Of a stretch of 14,700 nt of DNA, positions 1 to 7,182 are shown piece after piece. The translations under genes were made by a program, and so were the position numbers. The stretch spans positions 1 to 14,700 of the forward strand of contig CACYBP010000346.1 of the NCBI GenBank assembly GCA_902772625.1, read 5' to 3'. This DNA comes from Oscillospiraceae bacterium. Lineage in GTDB: Bacteria; Bacillota; Clostridia; Oscillospirales; QAMX01. Numbering within the stretch: position 1 is the first letter of the stretch; each line of letters opens with the position of its first letter. The notes beneath the pieces are model-generated. The model was given only the letters and a program-made list of their open reading frames with translations, was not told the origin of the DNA and searched no databases.

Positions 1-114
1 CCGGGGATTCCCGATCAGTTCCCGAAGACTCTCCGCGTGCTCCGGAAGGAGCCGGGACAGAGTGATCCCGTCCTTTTCCAGCCGGGGTATCTCCGAAAAC
101 AAACCTTTTTTCAT
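1..114 (-). CDS. Partial GNAT-like N-acetyltransferase, N-terminus only
   Basis: The first 38 codons of a gene that runs off the left edge. ATG at 112-114 is preceded by GGAGG at good spacing (GGAGGGATTT-ATG). The visible residues include IPRLEKDGITLSRL and LPEHAESLRELIGNPR. This resembles the opening beta strand and first helix of GNAT acetyltransferases of the RimJ/RimL type, where a short strand giving the target in the form 'l.LR.l' precedes a helix. The gene starts 24 bases after the stop of the GH5-GT2 fusion, so it is probably the next cistron of the same transcript. The acetyl-CoA binding motif lies outside the window, so the family call rests on the N-terminus alone. Substrate unknown. 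Confidence 0.55.
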   Translation of the reverse strand, partial: MKKGLFSEIPRLEKDGITLSRLLPEHAESLRELIGNPR

Positions 115-138
115 AAATCCCTCCGAGAGAGCGCGTTC

Positions 139-3100
139 TCACTTTCGCGTCCGCGCCACGCGGTACGCTACGTTTTGCCAGAAATGGGCCAATACGCCGA
201 AATCCCGGTGAAGCGACTGCGGCAGAGTGGGGACCCGGTCGTAAAGCAGCTCGGTATAGGCAAGCTCCTCTCCCCGGAAATCCAGGATCTCCACGGTGTG
301 GGTGCGCGCCGCGCCGTTCCGCGATTCCCTGATCCCGGTGACGACGCCTCCAAGCTCCACCGAGACGCTGTTCCCGCTTATAGCCACGGTCACCGCTTCG
401 CCGATGCCAAGATCATGACCCTCGTCCAGATAGACCGTCAGATTGTGCTCGGTCAAAAGGGTGGTCACGCCCTCATAAGCGGCGTTTCCGGATCTGACCG
501 TGACGAATTCCGCATCGGTGACCCGCACGGGCTCTCCGTCGCCGTCCCGTCCATCCACCAGAAAAAGCGCCATCAGAAGGAAATAGAGATTGCGCACCAG
601 CCAGAAAAGCAGGATCAGAAGGCTGACGGTCTGGGTCGGCTCAAAGGTTACGAGGATCCTCACGATCCCCGCGAGCGAAAGCGCGATAAAGACCAGGAAG
701 GGGATCATGGAGCGGAAGTCACGCGTACGCTTTCCGCGTCTCTGCGTTTTGTCGGTCACCTTGAAGCTCTTGATCCGGATGCCCATGGACTCTTGCAGAA
801 CGGGGATCAGAAGGTGCGGCATGACGCTGATCTCATAAATGCCGCTCCACTTTGTTGAAATGGCGTTGCCGCTGTTCAGGCGCAGGGCGATATCCTGCAT
901 GAAAAAGGCAGGGAGCCAGAAGATCAAAAGCTCCAGCCAGCTGCATCTGAACACCGGAACGGCGAACACCGCGTAAAGAAGCGGCGCGGAGAGGTAGATC
1001 AGGTTTTTCACCGGGGAATACCAGTAGATCACCGAGCTCCAGTAGCTGATCTTCTGAGCGAAAGAAAGGTTTTTCCGTCTGAAGATCCCGAGCTTTTTCG
1101 CCGTGACGATCACGCCTCTTCCCCAGCGGGTGCGCTGCTTGACGTGATCCCGGAAGGTGTTGGGGGTCTGGCCGCTGGCCAGCGGCTCGGGCAGGGCGAG
1201 ACTCAGATAACCCGCCGCCTCGATCAGAAGGCCGGTGGCGAAATCCTCGGTGACCGAGCCGGTGAAGAAGCCCCCCACGTCCTCCAGTGCGCGGCGGGAG
1301 AGCACCGTGTTGGAGCCGCCGTAAATCACGCTGTTGGTGGCGGTCTTGGCGGGCTCTATGGTGCGGTAAAAGAAATCCTGCTCGTTAGGCGCCCGCTTTT
1401 CGGAATAGAGCGCGTATTGGAACACGTCGGGGTCGTAAAAGCTTTGCGGCGTCTGCAAAAGGCCCAGACGACGCCTTTTCCCCTCCGGTTTTCCGCTTTC
1501 CCGTCTCTCCACGTCCACGAAATACGGGATGGTCTTCAGAAGGAAATCACTCCGCGGGATCATGTCCGCGTCGAAGGTGACGATATACGGTGCGGAAGTC
1601 CTTTTCATGGCGGCGTTCAGATTGCCCGCCTTGGCCCCCTCGTTATCCGGGCGGTCGAAATACCCGACGCCCATCTCTTCCGCCAGCGCGCGCATTTCTT
1701 TTCGCCGGTTGTCGTCGCAGATCCAGATATGAACCTTCCCGGGATCGGGATAGCGCATATACAGGCATCCGTTCACCGTCTTTTTCAGAAGAGACACCGG
1801 CTCGTTATAGGTCGCGATAAAGACGTCCACCTCGGGCCAGGCGTCGTCGGGGATCTGCGGCAGCGGATGCTCCCGAAGGCCGAAGAGATTGCGGTAAAGG
1901 ACCATCGCCTCGACAAATCCGAGCAGCTCCACCAGAAGAAGGATCAGATTGCCCGTCACCGCCGCTACGCCGGATCCCAGCGGTACCGACCACACCACAC
2001 GCCAGGCGAGATAGATCAAGGTGAAAAAGATGCTGAAACAAAGCCCGATCACCGCGAATACCCGTTTTTTTCGCTTTCCCTTCGTATTTCCGGCAGGAAC
2101 GACGTCGTCGTAAACCGCGTGCCGTCTTTTGGAGTTTCTCCGGCCGATAAGGCCGATCGCGGCGCCGAGCAGAAAGAGACCTCCGGCCGCCCCGGCCAGA
2201 AGGAGCCAGGAGGAAACGGCTTCGTTTCCGCGGTCGCCGATCGAACGGGCGATCCGGGAGCGCAGGGCCTCAGCACCGTTCTTTTCCAGGACGGCCGCAG
2301 GCGCCGGGATCTCCCCGGGCGACCTTCCCCGGAGAAGCTCGCGCACCCAGAGCCCCGCCGGCGTAAGATCCCCGTCCCGGATCTCCCCCCGGGGATCAAA
2401 GCCCGGCTTGAAAAAGGCGGAGGATTCGTCCTTATCGGAAAGGTTCCACACGGCGTAGCCGATCCCCTTCTCTTCGAGAAGGGCAAACCACGAAGCCGCC
2501 GAGCCAAAGTCGATCTTTCCGTCCCCGTCCGACTCGGAAAGGCCGCACTCGGTGACAAATACGGGAAGCCCGGCCTCCGCCGCGGCCTCCAGTTCGCCCC
2601 GGAGCCCCTCCCCGTGGGACGCCGCGTAAAAATGCAGGGTATAGCCTACGTTGCCGTACGCCAGGGGACGCATCAGGGCTCCCCCCAGATTCCGGTCATA
2701 TTCCGGCGTGCCCACGATGACCGGCGCATCGGGGATCTTCTCCCGGATCAGAGGGATGATCCTGTCGGCGTAAGCGCGCACCGCGCCCCAGTCCGCCTCT
2801 CCGTTCGGTTCGTTGCAAATCTCAAATAGAAGATTGGGAAGGTCGCGAAAATCCTCCGTGACGCGGGCAAAAAACTCAGCGGCTTCCTCCGCTTCATCGT
2901 TGGGGTCTCCCTTTTCCAGCATGTGCCAATCCACCAGCACGTAGAGATCTGCCTTCACGGCGGCCTCTATCCCCTTTTTCATCAGGGCGTAGCTTTCTTC
3001 TTTTTCTTTCCCCGCGTAGATCGAGGCGTACATGGCAAGTCTGATGAGATTGGCGTTCCAATCCCCGGAGATCTGACGGAAGAGATCCTCGTTGATGAAG

Positions 3101-3336
3101 GCGGGGTACCAGGTCAGACCGTGGGTGCTGACGCCCCGGAGCATGGCGGGATCTCCGTTCCGGTCCAGAAGCCGTCCCTCCTCAAAGCGAAGCCGGCCGT
3201 TCACAGAGGGCCTCGCGGAAGCCTCCGCCGCCCCGGCCTTCGCCGTTTCGCCGAGGAAAGGCACGAGAATCAGGATCAGGAGCATAACCGCGAGTATCCT
3301 GATGGAAACCGGGCTCCGTCCGAAAGATCGCCGCAT
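139..3336 (-). CDS. GH5 endoglucanase fused to cellulose-synthase-like GT2 with degenerate PilZ-like domain
   Basis: A 1065-residue membrane protein joining an outer glucanase to an inner beta-glucan synthase. Residues 10-30 are a signal/anchor segment. Residues ~42-335 are a GH5 domain (subfamily-2-like): STHGLTWY near 70, RLAMY near 99, acid/base E176 in NEP, H235 in HFY, nucleophile E263 in TEC. A transmembrane helix (~376-398) and a basic stretch follow, then two more helices (~426-484). The GT2 core (~500-745) has the BcsA signature: D541-D542, DAD at 589-591, TED at 696-698 and QRTRW at 734-738. Further helices lead to a C-terminal PilZ-like beta domain (~935-1010) that lacks clear RxxxR and D/NxSxxG motifs. 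The topology places GH5 outside and GT2 inside. GGAGG lies 7 bases before the ATG. Family knowledge: cellulose synthases usually work with a separate endoglucanase (BcsZ, GH8). Product inferred to be cellulose or a related beta-glucan. Confidence 0.9.
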   Translation of the reverse strand: MRRSFGRSPVSIRILAVMLLILILVPFLGETAKAGAAEASARPSVNGRLRFEEGRLLDRNGDPAMLRGVSTHGLTWYPAFINEDLFRQISGDWNANLIRLAMYASIYAGKEKEESYALMKKGIEAAVKADLYVLVDWHMLEKGDPNDEAEEAAEFFARVTEDFRDLPNLLFEICNEPNGEADWGAVRAYADRIIPLIREKIPDAPVIVGTPEYDRNLGGALMRPLAYGNVGYTLHFYAASHGEGLRGELEAAAEAGLPVFVTECGLSESDGDGKIDFGSAASWFALLEEKGIGYAVWNLSDKDESSAFFKPGFDPRGEIRDGDLTPAGLWVRELLRGRSPGEIPAPAAVLEKNGAEALRSRIARSIGDRGNEAVSSWLLLAGAAGGLFLLGAAIGLIGRRNSKRRHAVYDDVVPAGNTKGKRKKRVFAVIGLCFSIFFTLIYLAWRVVWSVPLGSGVAAVTGNLILLLVELLGFVEAMVLYRNLFGLREHPLPQIPDDAWPEVDVFIATYNEPVSLLKKTVNGCLYMRYPDPGKVHIWICDDNRRKEMRALAEEMGVGYFDRPDNEGAKAGNLNAAMKRTSAPYIVTFDADMIPRSDFLLKTIPYFVDVERRESGKPEGKRRRLGLLQTPQSFYDPDVFQYALYSEKRAPNEQDFFYRTIEPAKTATNSVIYGGSNTVLSRRALEDVGGFFTGSVTEDFATGLLIEAAGYLSLALPEPLASGQTPNTFRDHVKQRTRWGRGVIVTAKKLGIFRRKNLSFAQKISYWSSVIYWYSPVKNLIYLSAPLLYAVFAVPVFRCSWLELLIFWLPAFFMQDIALRLNSGNAISTKWSGIYEISVMPHLLIPVLQESMGIRIKSFKVTDKTQRRGKRTRDFRSMIPFLVFIALSLAGIVRILVTFEPTQTVSLLILLFWLVRNLYFLLMALFLVDGRDGDGEPVRVTDAEFVTVRSGNAAYEGVTTLLTEHNLTVYLDEGHDLGIGEAVTVAISGNSVSVELGGVVTGIRESRNGAARTHTVEILDFRGEELAYTELLYDRVPTLPQSLHRDFGVLAHFWQNVAYRVARTRK

Positions 3337-3428
3337 GGATCTTCCTCCCTTTCAAAAGTGTTCACCGGCGCTTCCCGCCGGGGATTTTCTTCTTCATAAG
3401 CCTCCGGAAAGCATTCCCGCGGGATCTC

Positions 3429-4646
3429 TCACCGGTAGGAATACAGCGTCAGGGCAAGATAAAAAGCAATCATGCCGCCGAGGATCAGCGCCTGCTTTCC
3501 CCGGTGGTTTGCCAAAAGCCCCGCAAATTCCCTTACGGCCGCGTTCGGCCAGAAATACCATTTCGTTTTGGCGCCTATCCCCTGCGCGCGCATCTTGACG
3601 CGCCGGGCCAGAAGCCCGCTCCGGAACACGTGGTAGTTCGTGGTGGAAAAGGCGATCCGGGCGTCGGGTCTGATCGCCGTGATCTTGTCTTTTGAAAAGA
3701 GCATGTTTTCCCGGGTGTCGCGGGACCGGTCTTCCTCGACGACGCGCTCCGGCGGGACGCCCTTTTCGATCAGATAGTTCCGGATGGATGTGCTTTCGGC
3801 CATGATCTCGTTCGGTCCCTGTCCGCCGGAGGCGACGTAGACCGGCTTTTTTCCGGTCTTTTCCTCCTGCGCTTTTCCGAAGGCCAGCGCACGGTCGATC
3901 CTGCCCGCCAGCAGCGGCGTGGGCCTTCCGTCCTTCTTCAGCCCGCAGCCGAGAATGATCACAAAATCCTTGTCCGGATCCGGCTCGTAACGTGCGGCGA
4001 CGGCGCCGGCAATGACGGTGCCGACCAGCATGCATTCGATATAGAGATAGATCGCCGCGAGGAAATTGGTCAGAAGGTCGTGGAGCATGACCTCCCGTTC
4101 GCTTCCCGAGACCTCGTAATCAAAGAAGAAGAGAAAGACGGCTCCCCCCAGAAGGAGGATCGAAAGCAGGATCCCGAGATAATTGACCGGTCTTTTCCCC
4201 TCGTGCCGGAGAAGGGCGATATTGGAAACGCAGAGGGCCGACGAGAAAACGAAAAGAAAGGGAAAGGTGAAATAGGCGTAGCTCTTCGCCGAGTTCAGAA
4301 GCGTGTGGACGATCTCGTTTCCCGAATAGTCTCCGGGGTATCTCAGGATATTCACGGCGAGGATCACCGAGGTGATCACGATGAAAAGCGAGAAGAGCGC
4401 GAAGCCCATGTAGAAGATGGTGTTGTATGAATAGGGATTGTACCGGATCTGCTCGCGGAAAGCCCAAAGAAGGATCCCCGCCGCGCCGAGGGCGTATCCC
4501 GCCGCCGTCAGACCGAGAGCCGCGGAATGCTCCTTCGCTCCGGTGAGAATCAGTGCGCCCGCCACCGCCGCGGCCGCCGCCGTCAGAATCAGAAGCGCGC
4601 GGAGCTTCGGCTTGGTATCTCTCGTGTCAAACCGCAGGGCTTTCAT
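3429..4646 (-). CDS. Polytopic membrane protein with DUF218 (YdcF/SanA/ElyC-like) domain
   Basis: 405 residues. About six hydrophobic helices fill residues 16-217 (near 16-36, 40-62, 76-99, 121-143, 154-175 and 190-217). A soluble DUF218 domain follows (~226-368), and one helix closes the protein (~386-402). DUF218 hallmarks: VIILGCGLKKDGRPTPLL near 229, a run of positions before VASGGQGPNE (271-280) with AES next to it, and SRDTRENM (308-315). Family members such as SanA and ElyC affect cell-envelope or peptidoglycan carrier metabolism, but the reaction is not settled. The start overlaps the end of the PHP gene by 20 bases, with AAAGGA about 11 bases before the ATG, which suggests translational coupling. 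The glucan-synthase fusion starts 92 bases downstream, so an envelope or exopolysaccharide role is plausible by context only. Confidence 0.8.
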   Translation of the reverse strand: MKALRFDTRDTKPKLRALLILTAAAAAVAGALILTGAKEHSAALGLTAAGYALGAAGILLWAFREQIRYNPYSYNTIFYMGFALFSLFIVITSVILAVNILRYPGDYSGNEIVHTLLNSAKSYAYFTFPFLFVFSSALCVSNIALLRHEGKRPVNYLGILLSILLLGGAVFLFFFDYEVSGSEREVMLHDLLTNFLAAIYLYIECMLVGTVIAGAVAARYEPDPDKDFVIILGCGLKKDGRPTPLLAGRIDRALAFGKAQEEKTGKKPVYVASGGQGPNEIMAESTSIRNYLIEKGVPPERVVEEDRSRDTRENMLFSKDKITAIRPDARIAFSTTNYHVFRSGLLARRVKMRAQGIGAKTKWYFWPNAAVREFAGLLANHRGKQALILGGMIAFYLALTLYSYR

Positions 4647-5502
4647 AGATCTGCACGTCCTTTATGAAACGGATCAGCCCCTCCGGGCGCTCTTCCCCGT
4701 CCTCTTCCCCCACGTCCCCCAGGGACACCAGCTTGTTTTTCCCGTGGTAATCGCTTCCGGCGGTGACGTAAAGATCGAATTTCTCCGCGAAACCCAGGAT
4801 CTCCCGGTGAAGCTTCCGGGAAAAGCCCGAATAGAAGCCCTCCAGTCCCAGAAGGCCGAAGGCCTTCAGGCGCCGGATGCGCTCTTCCATCTCCTCCCCC
4901 AGGATCAGCTGGTCACCGCTGCCGTAGGAGGGATGCGCCAGGACCGGGATCCCGCCGGAGGCGAGGATGCCCTTGATCGCTTCCTCCGGGCGAAGATACT
5001 CGTTCGGAAGACGGAGCTTGTCGATATACTCCCGGATGGCGGTCTCCTTGCTCGCGGCAAAGCCGTATTTCACCATGAGGTTTGCGATATGGGGCTTTCC
5101 GGGGTTGTCCATTCCGAAAAGCGCTTCTGTCTCGCCCTCGGGGAAGGAAACGCCGAACTCACGCCTCAGGAATTCCAGCCGCGCCGTCACCTTTTTCATG
5201 CGGAGCCGGTGGCCTTCTTCGGTGACGTCCCGGATCGCGCCGGAAGCCGGGTCGTATCCGTAACCGAGAACGTGGTATTTCCCCCGCTCGTCCCTCGTGG
5301 AAAACTCAACGCCGGTGATGAAATCCGGGTCTCCCTTCTCCAGAAGGCCGGGGATCATGCTTCCCGCCTTGATCGCGTCGTGATCGGTCACCGAGAAAAG
5401 CGCGATGCCCTTTTCCCGGACGCGCGCGGTGATCTCCTCGAGCGCGTCGGTCCCGTCCGACACCAGGGTATGCATATGAAGATCGATCTTCGGATACTTC
5501 AT
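4627..5502 (-). CDS. PHP-domain phosphoesterase (YciV/RNase AM-like)
   Basis: 291 residues from the ATG at 5502. An in-frame ATG 20 codons upstream lacks a ribosome-binding site and begins beside a hairpin, so it was not chosen. PHP metal ligands are all present: H9 and H11 (DLHMHT), D16 (SDGTD), D40-H41 (TDHD), E66 (GVEFS), H77, H190 (LAHPS) and D251-H253 (SDYHG). GKPHIANLMVKYG (135-147) matches the insert typical of the YciV group. Known members remove the phosphate from 3',5'-nucleotide bisphosphates such as pAp and trim RNA 5' ends using three metal ions. The length (~290) fits that group. Cytoplasmic, no signal peptide. It overlaps the DUF218 gene by 20 bases. A role in turning over a nucleotide signal for this operon is possible but is only inference; a housekeeping RNA/pAp function is equally likely. 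Confidence 0.85.
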   Translation of the reverse strand: MKYPKIDLHMHTLVSDGTDALEEITARVREKGIALFSVTDHDAIKAGSMIPGLLEKGDPDFITGVEFSTRDERGKYHVLGYGYDPASGAIRDVTEEGHRLRMKKVTARLEFLRREFGVSFPEGETEALFGMDNPGKPHIANLMVKYGFAASKETAIREYIDKLRLPNEYLRPEEAIKGILASGGIPVLAHPSYGSGDQLILGEEMEERIRRLKAFGLLGLEGFYSGFSRKLHREILGFAEKFDLYVTAGSDYHGKNKLVSLGDVGEEDGEERPEGLIRFIKDVQIYESPAV

Positions 5503-5528
5503 GGGGTGTACTCTCTTTCCGTGGATCT

Positions 5529-5551
5529 CTCCGGGAACAGAGCTCCCGGAG
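5529..5551 (-). other. Perfect 8-bp stem hairpin upstream of the PHP gene
   Basis: CTCCGGGA pairs perfectly with TCCCGGAG across a 7-base loop. It lies in the 106-base gap between the STAS-kinase fusion and the PHP gene, ending 26 bases before the chosen ATG at 5502. No T-tract follows on the minus strand, so it is not a standard intrinsic terminator. It may adjust mRNA stability or expression ratio. It follows the larger hairpin at 5569-5597. Confidence 0.5.
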
Positions 5552-5568
5552 TTCTCCCGCATATAGAT

Positions 5569-5597
5569 CGCGCCGCGCTTTGACCCCGCGCGGCGCG
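5569..5597 (-). other. Perfect 10-bp all-GC hairpin after the STAS-kinase fusion
   Basis: CGCGCCGCGC pairs with GCGCGGCGCG around a 9-base loop, ten G-C pairs in a row, starting 11 bases after the stop of the STAS-kinase-RsbW gene. The sequence after it on the minus strand is ATCTATATG, with no run of T. It could act as a processing or RNA-stability barrier, or as a weak or Rho-assisted terminator splitting the operon into a signalling half and an output half. Confidence 0.6.
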
Positions 5598-5608
5598 TGA
5601 AACCTGCT

Positions 5609-7177
5609 TCAGAGATTTTTCCGGAGGGTCAGGATATTCTTTCCGTCCCGGAAAAGGTAGGTCACCTCGTCCATCAGTTTTTTCGTCATGAAGATGCCGA
5701 GCCCGCCCACCTCGCGGTCTTCGGCGGAGAGGGTCACGTCGGGATCCTCTTTTTGGAGGGGATCGTAGGGGACGCCGGAATCGGTGAAGGTGATCACGGC
5801 CGTTTTGGGATCCTCGGTTGTTTCGACCCTGATCTTCACGTTTCCTTTTCCGGGCGCGTAGGCGTAACTCGCCACGTTGATAAAGATCTCTTCCACCGCG
5901 ATCCCGATCTGCATCCTGACCTTCACCGGGCACCCGACCGCCTCCAGATGCTCCTCCACGAAGGCTTCGGCCTCCGGAAGAGTCTCCCGGGCGGCCTCCA
6001 GCTCAAGCTCACAGGGAGAGTAAAGAAGGGTGTCATACCGGTCGAGAAGCTCCAGAAGCTCCTTCGTCCAGAGGTCGATCTCTCTTCTCCCCTCTTCGGT
6101 CTCCTGGGCTTTTCGCCGGATCGAGCGGCGGATCATGCGGGTATAGCCAACGATCCGGGCCTTGTCCTCCACCTCGCGGAGCTTGCGTTCGTTTTTCGTG
6201 CCCAGATAGGCCGCAAGCGCCGCGCGCCAGAAGGCACGGCCCGTCTTCTGATCAAATCCCTGAAACTTCAGGATGACCCCGGGATCGGCCTCGCTGTAGC
6301 CCACGAAGGAATTGTAGATGCTGGCGAGCTCGAAGATCGGGTGGCCCACCGCCAGGGTGTCCATGTCGATCAGGAGGACCTCGTCGTTCTGAAGCTCCAG
6401 ATTCCCGGTGTGATAATCCCCGTGGATCATGTGATCGTCATGGGGCACCGCCCGGATCAGGGACAGAAGCTTTTCCCCGGCCTCCCCGGGGAGATGATCC
6501 TGCATAAACGCGGCCCAGCCCTCGGCGGTCGTCTTCATATCGGGGAGCTTTCCGGCGGGGACCAGGGTCCCGTGGATCTTTTTGAGCATCTTCACGTATT
6601 CCGCGACGCACCAGTCGAATCGATCCGGTTCGGTGGAAAGGATCTTTGAGAAAGAGCTGGCGTTCAGAAGCTCGAACACCGAGCCGTAGCTTTCCCCCAC
6701 GCGCACCACGTCGTAGGAGATCGCCGTGGGGATGCCCAGGATCAGGGCGAGCTTCGCCATCTCGCGCTCGTGGCGGATATCCTCCAGAGCGTCGGCGTTG
6801 TTGTAAACCTTAACCACGTTGTCCTTGTCGATGCGGTAAACGGTGCCGTTCGCGCCGCGGCCGATCTCCTCGCACCCCTCCACCGACACCACACGGTAAG
6901 CCTTTTCCACCGTCATCATCTCGGTGAAGCCGGTCATATCCAGAATGTCGTAGACCTCGGGGCACACGTTGATCACCGAAAGCGCCGGGCAGACCTTCCT
7001 GACCCGCAGGATCACCCGGAGGCCGGCGCTGGAAATATACGAAAGGCCCGACGCGTCCAGCGTCACGGGGACGTTTTCTCTCCCGCCGAGCTCTTCAAAG
7101 ATCCTCTTTTCCACCTCGGCGGAATTGCCGGAGTCGATCCGGCCTTCCAGCGCGATCGTGACCGTTTTTTCCTGCAT
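5609..7177 (-). CDS. STAS + APH-like kinase + RsbW-type ATPase three-domain fusion
   Basis: 522 residues, cytoplasmic. Residues 1-95 are a STAS domain with the switch motif YISSAGLR (S49/S50 is the expected phosphorylation site). Residues ~97-385 are an aminoglycoside-phosphotransferase-like kinase: glycine-rich loop GRGANGTVY (~107-115), K123, catalytic HGDYHTGN with D254 and N259, metal-binding D271 in IDMD. It resembles the paralogous kinase family first noted in Fibrobacter (TIGR02172). Residues ~390-522 are a GHKL anti-sigma kinase: N box EEIFINVASYAY (E430, N434), TDSGVPYDP with D466, and GGLGIFMTKK (491-500). All key residues are intact. Partner switching normally uses separate STAS and RsbW proteins; here both ends sit on one chain with a second kinase between. 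GGGGAGG lies 8 bases before the ATG, inside the end of the upstream phosphatase gene (5-base gap). Target unknown. Confidence 0.9.
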   Translation of the reverse strand: MQEKTVTIALEGRIDSGNSAEVEKRIFEELGGRENVPVTLDASGLSYISSAGLRVILRVRKVCPALSVINVCPEVYDILDMTGFTEMMTVEKAYRVVSVEGCEEIGRGANGTVYRIDKDNVVKVYNNADALEDIRHEREMAKLALILGIPTAISYDVVRVGESYGSVFELLNASSFSKILSTEPDRFDWCVAEYVKMLKKIHGTLVPAGKLPDMKTTAEGWAAFMQDHLPGEAGEKLLSLIRAVPHDDHMIHGDYHTGNLELQNDEVLLIDMDTLAVGHPIFELASIYNSFVGYSEADPGVILKFQGFDQKTGRAFWRAALAAYLGTKNERKLREVEDKARIVGYTRMIRRSIRRKAQETEEGRREIDLWTKELLELLDRYDTLLYSPCELELEAARETLPEAEAFVEEHLEAVGCPVKVRMQIGIAVEEIFINVASYAYAPGKGNVKIRVETTEDPKTAVITFTDSGVPYDPLQKEDPDVTLSAEDREVGGLGIFMTKKLMDEVTYLFRDGKNILTLRKNL

Positions 7178-7182
7178 ATCGT

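Noticed and set aside
1144..2829. Long plus-strand open frame opposite the GH5-GT2 fusion
   Set aside because: The minus strand here encodes intact GH5 and GT2 catalytic motifs; the plus frame has antisense composition and no recognisable domain.
3365..3381. CCGGCG/CGCCGG hairpin between the DUF218 and GH5-GT2 genes as a terminator
   Set aside because: Only a 6-bp stem with no T-tract on the minus strand, and the next gene has a good ribosome-binding site; too weak to call.
5503..5562. Upstream ATG extending the PHP protein by 20 residues
   Set aside because: No ribosome-binding site precedes it, the extra residues overlap the 5529-5551 hairpin, and the PHP motif normally begins a few residues after the start, as it does from 5502.
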